Assembly: GCA_026315105.1 (NCBI GenBank)
Contig: CM048745.1
Coordinates: forward strand, 282,949,747-283,013,746
Reading direction: 5' to 3'
DNA length: 64,000 nucleotides
Origin: Locusta migratoria
Taxonomy: Eukaryota > Arthropoda > Insecta > Orthoptera > Acrididae
Below the pieces are notes generated by a model. It searched no databases. It had not been told where the DNA came from and saw only the letters and a list, made by a program, of their open reading frames with translations. Of the stretch, positions 56,738 to 64,000 are shown piece by piece. Position numbers and translations under genes: made by a program. How positions within the stretch are numbered: the first letter of the stretch is position 1; each line of letters begins with the position of its first letter.

Positions 56738-56882
56738 CAAATGTTCAAATGTTTGTAGAGTCTGTGGGACTTCACTACGGGTTCATCAGTCCCTAAACTT
56801 ACAAACTGTTTATGAACCTCTTACAACTAAGGACGGCACAAATATCCATGCCCGAGGGGGGATTCGAACCCCCGACCGTAGT
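56738..56882 (-). mobile_element. SINE family 1, 5'-truncated, inside the transposon gene
   Basis: Antisense copy ending just after the B box (gattcgaacccccgaccgta). Perfect 11-bp target-site duplications AAGGGCCTTTT at 56727-56737 and 56883-56893. Confidence 0.93.
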
Positions 56883-57799
56883 AAGGGCCTTTTTCCACAG
56901 ACGTCTTCTGAAAGTAAATGGGAACGTAACCAGGAGCAAGTGCAATTAGAAAGACGACATCTGTACCAACCTGTCGCCTTCTCTTTTGCCATCTCCAGTG
57001 CTGTTCCAACAATCAGTTTATCAGCATCATCCTGTGATTGCCGCGTCAAAATATTACCAAATTCCAGATGACTTCGTAAACCAACAATAAATCATTCCTT
57101 ATTTCCAGAATTGTTCAGAAATTTGTCTTGGCACACTGTTCCTGACGTCTCTGCTCATCGCCTTTTCTGCTGGGCGTGAATAACCACCAAAAACGACAAC
57201 GCAGTTATTACCAAAAATGTTTCCTCACATAATTTACGTACAGTCCATATTTCTTTGTAAGTCAAACATTGTGACCAAACAACTCCTCGCAATAAATATC
57301 CACCATCTGCAACATAGGCAGAATCTTGAGGAGGTGAGAGATGCTTGTCACTTGATATACTGTTATCTAATACATCATACAAAATGGAGTTTTGTGGTTT
57401 TCTCGTTTAATAATCATCAAAAAAGGATAAGGGATGAGTTGTCAGTTCATGGCTTAAGCATTTCTGGAGGTCCTCATCAGTTTTAGCAACACAAATAAAT
57501 CTGAAGAATAGATGCATGGTGTTAATAGGTGTAACAATGTCATCGTTGATCTTGACAGTGCTAGTCATGTGTGCTAATGTCCGCATCTTGTCACTTCGAT
57601 ATAGATGAACATCCGTGAATGTTTTCCGTACAATTCGCCCAACTGCAGATTTGCCGACATTAACTGCATCGTCACAGTTAATAGCCTCACTTACTGTGAT
57701 ACCACTTGACAATGATATGAGCCCAGAACGATTTGTGAACGGGGAATGTGAGGCGAACCACGCCACCACTTTTGAAGACTCGATATTATAACGTGCTTG

Positions 57800-57802
<3 letters not shown>

Positions 57803-57842
<40 letters not shown>
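57803..57842. repeat. poly(T), 40 bases
   Basis: Uninterrupted T run that reads as poly-Lys in the minus frame. The conserved part of the protein starts right after it. Confidence 0.9.
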
Positions 57843-57844
<2 letters not shown>

Positions 57845-58334
57845 CTGAACGTGTTGGTCAGAGGAGGTTACTTCTATACCACAAAATTTCTCAAAGTGCT
57901 GAATGAGCTCTGTATATGCAATCATCCCCTGCACCACTCGTTATCCCACGTCCATGTGTCAGGCCACCAGATGGTGGTGAAAAATTTTTGCAACTTTCGT
58001 GGTGTCAGTCTGGCTTCTGACATCTGTTCTATGTATAAATGCGCGCACTTTGCATATACAAGGTGGCCATCTGCATGGAAAAAAGGAATCATTTTTTTAT
58101 CATTTATACATGCAATCCCCAGTCACCTGTGCACTCAGCACGGACAAAAAGCAGTATTATGCTAAATTTTTCATAGTACTGCACACACAATTTGGCACTC
58201 CACTTGATACACACTCACATTATGTCACTATTCTACTAAAGTGTAAGCTGCTCCTGAGAAAGTGTGGGAAAACTGTGATGCAGAACATGAGTCTGACTTG
58301 TGAACGTTACACCTTTCGGTAAACAAATTGATAC

Positions 58335-58786
58335 TTCCCTTATTATCAATGGTAGGAAAATCATATTGGTATTGTTTTAAATCTCTAAGAATCCGCTACA
58401 TGATTAATGAAAGAAATTGTCAATTTGTTTCATAATCACACAGTTATTTATCGAGAAACTCCAAAAAATGTTTGAAATTTTTTTTTCTCCTTTTCGATTA
58501 ATATAACTCAGGAGGAATGTTATATATACGTTATATACTGCTACATAATAATCTTGCACCCCTTCCTCTGTAATTTGGCGCAAAAATGACCTTTTTATGT
58601 TAATTCATGGGAATTTATAGCCGTTCAAAGATGACAGCACAAATATTTAGGTCGGCCATATAGATGACGTCAAAACCAAAGCTTCAGGGACTTTTAGTAT
58701 GTTAACTATTCCATCGAACTGAGACTATCACAAAAGGTTTCATCTCTCCCCTAATGTTTTCCTATTCAATTCATAAAGGTCCTGGA
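58335..58786. repeat. right terminal inverted repeat
   Basis: About 450 bp; partner of 55013-55503. Confidence 0.85.
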
Positions 58787-58984
58787 CTAACGCCGCAGAC
58801 AGAGCAGAGAGCGCCAGCACATGATGCAAACCCGCTACTCGCCTGTACGGCGCCATCGCTATACTCTGCACTGAGACTGTGAGGTCTTTTCTGTTTCAGT
58901 TACGTTACTCTCCTAGAATTCGTACTTATTTCTTAACGAGATAATGTTAATTTGACGTTAGACTTTGATCAGACATCTGTAGCA

Positions 58985-59772
58985 AATTTAGAATATTCAA
59001 AAATTTTTAGGTATATGCATTGCTGAGAGGTTGAACTGGAAAAAACACATTAAAGATCTGCTGAAACATTTAAGTTCAGTTACTTATGCTATTAGGATAA
59101 TTGCAAATTTTGGTGATATACATCTCAGTAAATTAGCTTACTATGCTTATTTTCATTCTCTGCTTTCGTATGGCATCATTTTCTGGGGTAATTCATCATT
59201 GAGTAAAATAGTATTCATTGCACAAAAGCGTGTAATAATTGTTGGAGCCCATCTAAGATCATCCTGCAGACACTTATTTAAAAAGCTAGGGATCTTCACA
59301 GTGGCTTCACAATATATATATTCACTTATGAAATTTGTTATTACCAGTCCCACCGAATTCAAAAGCAATAGGAGTGTACATAACTACAACACTAGGAGAA
59401 AGAATGATCTTCACTATTCAAGGTTAAATGTAGCTTTGACACAGAAAGGGGTGAATTATGCTGCCACAAAAGTCTTTGGTTACCTACCAAACAGCATCAA
59501 AAGCCTGACAGATAGCCAACTAGCATTTAAAAATAAATCAAAAGAATTTCTGAATGGCAACTCCTTCTATACTATAGATAAATTTTTAGATATAAATTAG
59601 TAAATCTGAAGAAAATAAAAAAATGAAAAAATACATAAATAAAAAAATTATTGTATTTAGTACAAGGTAATAATTTGTAAAGACACCTTTCATTAACCTG
59701 ACACGTTCCACATCATTACGAAGTGTCGTAATTATGATTTATGGAACAAGTACTAATCTAATCTAATCTAAT
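58985..59772 (+). mobile_element. CR1/jockey-type LINE, RT C-terminal part
   Basis: A 189-codon open frame (59031-59600) starts at the LNWKKHI motif after the RT palm and runs to the natural end. It contains AYYAYFHSLLSYGIIFWGNS, CRHLFKKLGIFTVASQYIYS, HNYNTRRKNDLH and FLNGNSFYTIDKFL. The 3' end is an atctaatctaatcta microsatellite at 59750-59772. The 5' end is truncated at about 58985 (GICIAERLNWKK in the other frame). It is unusually undamaged for its length, hence probably young. Confidence 0.85.
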
Positions 59773-60043
59773 TGGTCATTAGTACTGAGTAGATAGTCAA
59801 AGAATATTACGTTAATGGAGTATTAGCTGGTAGCTGTTATCGAAGTTTAGGAGCTGGTTTGTTCAGCTTAGACTCTACATATTGAAACGTACAATAATGT
59901 ATCACTTGTCATATGTCACGTGCACTGTTACTGTTTGAACTTACGAATGAAATTATGTGAATGTCCCGTCTATGAAGCAAACTGATTAAACTATGGAAAT
60001 TAGTGTGTTTCTGTTTTCCATATAGCTTAAACGCATTTGATCA
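59773..60043. other. intergenic DNA, nothing recognised
   Basis: Unique-looking sequence. Confidence 0.5.
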
Positions 60044-60231
60044 AAAATGTTCAAATGTTTGTAGAACTTATGGGACTTAACTACGGGGTCATCAGTCCCT
60101 AAGCTTACAAACTACTTATGAACTAGCTAAGACTAAGGACGGCACAAATATCCATGCCCGCGGGGGGATTCGAACCCCCGACCGTAGTGGCCGTGCAGAC
60201 CGTGACTGGAGCGCCTGTCACCGCGGCCGGC
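60044..60231 (-). mobile_element. SINE family 1 with small head deletion
   Basis: Antisense copy; gcgcctgtcaccgcggccgg lacks the usual cagtcccctcgg stretch containing part of the A box. No clear target-site duplication. Confidence 0.9.
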
Positions 60232-61096
60232 AAAGACTAATCGGGGAGGCCTCCACTTCGGTCCCCCGGGAAGTCTTACCGCCGCCTGACATGCGCTGAG
60301 GAGACCCCCCAATCCACCACAGATTGAGGGGGGGGGGGGGGGCAGTGACTGGGCTGGCCACAGCCGCAGGCCGATTGGATAGCACAACAGAAGCACAGTA
60401 TCAAGCGTTTCCAACGAAGCCAACGCCGCCTGAAGCTGCGAGTGAAGAGTCACCTACTCGGCCTGCATCAGTACACAGCAGTCACAGTCCCTAGCTATTC
60501 TAAAAACCTATGTATGACCCAAATAAGTACCCCTGTTGTGATTTAAACTGTGGGAGAATACACTAAACTGTAACTTTGGCGCAAATCTAAGTATTCGCAT
60601 GAGATCACAAAAGTTAGAGAAACAGTGAGCTTCGGAAAAAATGTATGTAATACTAAACTGTTTATTAATGGCGAATCTGAAAAATATATAGGTTGTAGCA
60701 TAGAACTGCAAAATTGGCTTCAGAGCTAGGATTCATCACCACTGATAAATCTAGACAGGATCTGTCTCAGGAATATACAATTACTTCGATCTAATTGTAA
60801 GTATATCTAAGTTTTGCGTCGTACAATATTCGTGATATACATTATATGAGGGGCGAATATGTGACTGCATATAAATTAGTTTCACGAATGAAAGTGATTA
60901 TCTACTCTAATAGCAGTATATAGAGTGTGCTAAGAACATTAAAGGACCTGTGGTTCGATATCGTAAGATACACACTTGAAGAAAATTTCTTTTGGACAGA
61001 AGTGATTTTGTGGCTTTGAGATATGTACTTTGAAGTAGAATAAAAATACTTTTAAAATTGCAGATCTTTAGTCTTATGCACAAGGTGAACTGTGCT
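60232..61096. other. intergenic DNA; G15 run
   Basis: A run of 15 G is at 60328-60342 in a GC-rich block (60240-60450). No gene or repeat family recognised. Confidence 0.5.
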
Positions 61097-61296
61097 GCCG
61101 GCCGCGGTGGCCGAGGGGACTAAGTCGCTCCAGTCACGGTCTGCACGGCCACTACGGTCGGGGGTTCGAATCCCCCCTCTGGCATGGATATTTGTGCCGT
61201 CCTAGTTCGTAAGTAGTTCATAAGTAGTTTGTAAGTTTAGGGACTGATGACCCCGTAGTTAAGTCCCATGGACTATACAAACATTTGAACATTTTT
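61097..61296 (+). mobile_element. tRNA-derived SINE (family 1), full length
   Basis: Sense copy with perfect A box (GTGGCCGAGGGG) and B box. Perfect 11-bp target-site duplications TGAACTGTGCT at 61086-61096 and 61297-61307. One of the best-preserved copies. Confidence 0.95.
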
Positions 61297-61307
61297 TGAA
61301 CTGTGCT

Positions 61308-62460
61308 AAAAAGCGTATTTTAAAATCACGATATGAAGAATAAACTGGTGGCCCAAACGTATTAAGGTGCTTCTGTTTTGGCAGGACAAATAAATGGTCT
61401 GTAAGCAAAGGTGACTGAAATTGCCCCCAAGCTCTTTTTACTCACTGTTGTGCGCATCGTTTGGATTTAGTTTTGTAGCAGAGCTTCTGCTGTATAAAAA
61501 CAATAAGTTTTTTTCTACACACTTCTGCGTATTCCTGCTTTCTTCCATCGGTTTTTCTAACACACAGCAATTCTGTACAGTATTGTTGGTAAACAAATTC
61601 CGGAGAACAGTATAACGAGATGGAACAGTAACGCCAGTCCGGAGCTAGTCAAATGATATAATGGCAGTTTTAAATGAAATAATTCACAGTCCAGACTGGT
61701 TTAACTGCTACAAGAGAAGCCAGTGGTTTCAAAAATAGTCTCGTGAACTTTTGTGTTTGTTTTTCTTCTCTCTGTTTTTGAAAGCTTATTTTCGAAGACT
61801 GAACTGGTTTTCAACATTATTCACAAAAGAAAAACCAAAATACATATGATGTATCGTTTTGCAGTAATACCGTGTCTCAATGTATTGCTTACGTGAAAAA
61901 TATAAGAGATGAAGATTAACTGATCGACTTTTTAAATTTTACGAAACGCTCGACCAATTTGGAGCCTGAAACTTCAATAAGTAGAACTGAAATGATGGGT
62001 CAACACAACAAGTGTTAAGTTGAGAAAAGATTTCTCTTGCCTCAAATACGTGAAAACGTATTTGAGGAACAGTGTGACGAACTTTGCAGTGGCTAATGGT
62101 ACCGCGGTAGCACGATACCTGACCTTTTCAGGGGTATGTTTTTCCCTAGGCGCTTGCTTTAGCACTTTTTCCCCTCTGTCCTTAAAACCGCTCATTTTTA
62201 GAAAAGCTTTTCGTGCACTTCTTTCTCCCGATGAACGGAAATAATAGGTAATCACACCCAGACGTATGGTTAACATCACACTCTTACGCTCCTGGGGTAA
62301 CATTAACTTACTAACAAATGCAGACGTTAAAGAGGACCTACTGAGTTGGTCACCACGTTAGTTCGAGCGTGGAGGGGCTCAGGTTTTTAAATAAAAGTGA
62401 GTGGCATTATTATTATTTCATTTCGTTTCAGATGGGTCCGCAGCATATATTAAATCAGTA
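61308..62460. other. intergenic DNA with a perfect 12-bp hairpin
   Basis: CCTCAAATACGT-gaaa-ACGTATTTGAGG at 62040-62067 is a perfect stem. The 109-codon minus frame at 62303-61974 around it has no family match. Confidence 0.5.
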
Positions 62461-62930
62461 AATGTCATATTAATATTTATTCCTTAATTTATGCTGCACA
62501 ATTACTTTTATTTACGTGTTATTTAATTACGACGAGTTTCGTTTCGGGGTTTCGCTTCTCCACTCTCGTTTTCAAATGTTCAAATGTTTGTAGAGCTTGT
62601 GGGACTTAAGTACGGGGTCATCAGTCCCTAAACTTACAAACTACTTATGAACTAGGTAATACTAAGGACGTCACAAATATCCATCCCCGAGGGGGGATTC
62701 TAACCCCCGACCGTAGTGGCCGTGCAGACCGTGACTGGCGCGCCTCAGTCCCCTCGGCCACCGCGGCCGGCACTCTCGTTTTCTCTCACTCCCAAGACAT
62801 TGTACTGTGACAGAGAACGAGACTTGAGAATTACGAAACGCAGATACGAGACTCGTCGCAATTAAATAACACCAAAATTAAAATAATTGTGCAGCTGGAA
62901 TTAAGGAATAAATATAGAATATGTCATTAT
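62461..62930. mobile_element. foldback element with an SINE at its centre
   Basis: The left arm (62461-62573: tttattccttaatt, gctgcacaatta, gtgttatttaatta, cgacgagt) is matched by the complement of the right arm (about 62820-62930: tttattccttaatt, gctgcacaatta, gtgttatttaattg, cgacgagt). Arms are ~110 bp. A SINE separates them, so the original element was about 270 bp. Confidence 0.8.
62574..62770 (-). mobile_element. tRNA-derived SINE (family 1), full length
   Basis: Antisense copy. Perfect 13-bp target-site duplications CACTCTCGTTTTC at 62561-62573 and 62771-62783. The B box has one change (gattctaaccccc). Confidence 0.95.
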
Positions 62931-63493
62931 TATTATTAGCAGCGGCAGTTTAATGGCAATAGTAATAGTAGCTTGCATTTAAAGAAAGGAAGAGCAATTT
63001 TTAAAAATGTGATTCCTGGCATACCCAGAATTTGTATCCATAATCCCCCATTGCGTTAAACCCTAATGTTTCTTCCCTTCTTTCCTTCCTTCCTCAGCCA
63101 AAAGAAACATTCATTCACACGAACTATTCTTGAGGTCACTATTTCAATCTTCATTTCTCGATTTTCTCCGTAAGAAATGAAAAAAAAAGGTCGAGAGAAC
63201 TTTTTGCAAATTTTTAAGCCCCAAACACATATGCAAAGTTTGACACCTTGTTAAAAGTTACTAATTCACAATAGATAAATATTTGTCTTCCTATTTCTCC
63301 CATCCTCCTCCCACCGCAACAACCCCACCAAAAAAAAAAAAAAAATAAAAAAAAAATAAAAAATAAATAAATAAACTGTTGGTGGTCCTACATATACCCC
63401 AGAGAGACAATGAAGTCCTTTTTAGTGAAAACCGGAATATAAGAACTCATTTCAGCAGGAGCGAAGGAGCAACAACATGAGAAGACACGAACT
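62931..63493. other. intergenic DNA, A-rich simple tract
   Basis: An (A)n/(AAAT)n tract is at about 63330-63375. No gene. Confidence 0.6.
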
Positions 63494-63690
63494 CAATGTT
63501 CAAATGATGTAGAGGTTATGGGACTTAACTACGGGGTCATCAGTCCCTAAACTTACAAACTACTTATGAACTAACTAATACTAAGGACGGCACAAACATC
63601 CATGCCCGAGAGGGGGATTCAAACCCCCGACCGTAGTGGCCGTGCGGACCGTGACTGGCGCGCCGCAGAGCGCTCGGCCACCGCGCCCGG
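63494..63690 (-). mobile_element. tRNA-derived SINE (family 1), full length
   Basis: Antisense copy with head variation (cgcgccgcagagcgctcgg). Target-site duplications ACACGAA at 63485-63491 and 63695-63701. Confidence 0.92.
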
Positions 63691-63890
63691 CAAAACACGA
63701 ATTGGGCCAACCTTTGCAGACATTGAAGAGACGATACATCTGGCAGGGCACAACTGTTAAGCATTCTACATAATGTGCTGCTTGCAAAGAACATCTCTGC
63801 AAAAAGTTTTCCTATGCCCCACGAATAAAGTTCTAGGGAAGTGGAGTATTTTATTATTACAAAACACCCTTTGAAAGTATTATCGACACT

Positions 63891-64000
63891 ATGGAGGAAC
63901 CAACTGACTCTTCGGAAACTGTTGCCGAATTCGTATTACTAAGATGTGACGTTTTAAAGACGACAGAAATTACAGAGATTGGACAACAATATGGAAACAT
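63891..64000 (+). other. open frame running off the window edge
   Basis: From ATG at 63891 the frame MEEPTDSSETVAEFVLLRCD is open to the last base (36 codons). It could be the start of a gene or chance; there is no family resemblance. Confidence 0.15.

Larger units (their letters stand above)
56095..57940 (-). pseudogene. transposon-borne orphan protein with FEN/PIN-nuclease-like motifs and Cys-rich tail
   Basis: On the minus strand, decayed frames follow the order of an invertebrate orphan protein family I know from memory. These are WFASHSPFTNRSGLISLSSG with EAINCDDAVNVG; LSHELTTHPLSFFDD; VADGGYLLRGVVW; HFGNNCVVVFGGY (canonically VVFDGY); DDADKLIVGTALEMA; VGTDVVFLIALAPG (canonically GxDTDLLxLL); IYFQKTSVEKGP; then MLYPDVTRHR..GKGR-like (canonically SGCDTTS..GKGK). 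It ends with an APDFILKLISCKC..C..CRCCSVGLQCSV-type Cys-rich tail. The acidic positions (DGG, VFDG, DAD, DTD, CDTT) follow the spacing order of FEN1/XPG-type PIN nucleases. Two acidic residues are changed here, and frameshifts, a poly(T) run and an SINE interrupt it. The biochemical role is unproven. Confidence 0.7.
55013..58786 (-). mobile_element. DNA transposon with ~450-490 bp terminal inverted repeats
   Basis: The left end TCCAGGACCTTTATG at 55013 and the complement of the right end at 58786 are the same. The similarity continues inward: TAGGGGAGAGA, CATACTAAAAGTCCC, TATAAATTC, CATAAAAAGGTC, TTTTTGCGCCAAATTA, GATTCTTAG, GATTTAAAACAATA. The arms reach about 55503 on the left and about 58335 on the right. 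The likely target duplication is TA or TAA (left 55010-55012; right 58788-58790). Between the arms lies a decayed gene on the minus strand, an SINE and a poly(T) run. It is inserted in receptor coding sequence, so its borders are well defined. Confidence 0.88.
54129..58856 (-). pseudogene. gustatory receptor pseudogene (third cluster member), split by a transposon
   Basis: The start lies at 58856 (cgATGGCGCCG; VAGLHHVLALSALS follows). After the transposon (55013-58786) the frame resumes at about 55006 with SPCRPFG, CYRLYSLSALALVL. Later pieces: LFVTITTPADMLRCW (TM2), TEKSFEELIEDIQVPDVLFG, FLVTLQFVALCTAV (TM4), SFRSLNSSFVADIHCQILQC, and FTICNIVVIILQIMSLVA (TM6) with SEASKTATFAEA. All align in order with Gr-A and Gr-B exon 1. 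Lesions include the transposon, several frameshifts and stops (for example near 54660, 54350 and 54270), and a missing donor site. No matching TM7 exon was seen on the minus strand down to 45.5 kb. Confidence 0.9.

Noticed and set aside
7291..63690. About fifteen tRNA-like sequences with good A and B boxes
   Set aside because: They have a shared non-tRNA tail and target-site duplications, and no proper acceptor pairing or anticodon arm. They are SINE heads, not tRNA genes.
1..64000. CRISPR arrays, operons, ribosome-binding sites, prophage
   Set aside because: None seen; the intron-split genes and retroelements show that this is animal nuclear DNA.

Overview
This window looks like nuclear DNA from an insect with a large, repeat-rich genome, most likely a grasshopper or locust (Orthoptera, Schistocerca-like). 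The grounds are two intron-split gustatory-receptor genes with the insect C-terminal TY...QF signature, long introns filled with retroelements, about fifteen copies of one tRNA-derived SINE, and several LINE types I associate with locust genomes. The species is an inference. There are no bacterial operons, CRISPR arrays or convincing tRNA/rRNA genes.

The host genes form a small chemoreceptor cluster. Gr-A lies on the minus strand (exon 1 20897-21935, exon 2 12242-12423; 406 aa predicted). Gr-B lies on the plus strand (exon 1 33694-34720, exon 2 45345-45526; 402 aa predicted). Their start codons face each other across about 11.8 kb. A third member on the minus strand (54129-58856) is a pseudogene, with its first exon split by a 3.8 kb DNA transposon. 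Both live genes have a ~1 kb first exon coding TM1-TM6, one phase-1 intron of 8.5 or 10.6 kb, and a 182-bp last exon coding TM7. The first 118 bp of the last exons are nearly identical although the rest has diverged, which suggests gene conversion.

Nearly everything else is mobile DNA. 0-12 kb: a Penelope-like tail, a jockey-type LINE relic, a tandem duplication and a 2.3 kb tract of broken same-strand ORFs of unknown origin, then a piggyBac-type MITE ending 12 bp past the Gr-A stop codon. 12.4-20.9 kb (Gr-A intron): a Tc1/mariner-superfamily transposon carrying a nested SINE and LINE, an RNase H fragment with a hairpin, and LINE pieces. 22-33.6 kb: SINEs, a hAT relic, an RTE-type LINE with another LINE nested in it, a TIR element, and tRNA-like SINEs. 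34.7-45.3 kb (Gr-B intron): SINEs, a LINE, a pogo-like transposase relic and three short RTE 3' ends. 45.5-54 kb: LINE ends, a Tc1-like relic and a near-complete 3.3 kb RTE element inserted in a SINE with 11-bp target-site duplications. 55-58.8 kb: a transposon with ~450-490 bp terminal inverted repeats encoding a decayed protein of an orphan family with FEN/PIN-nuclease-like motifs. 59-64 kb: a LINE end, four SINEs and a foldback element.

The two receptors are the only genes I consider functional. The most novel item is the long-TIR element with the nuclease-like orphan protein, followed by the sharp homogenised tract shared by the two receptor genes.
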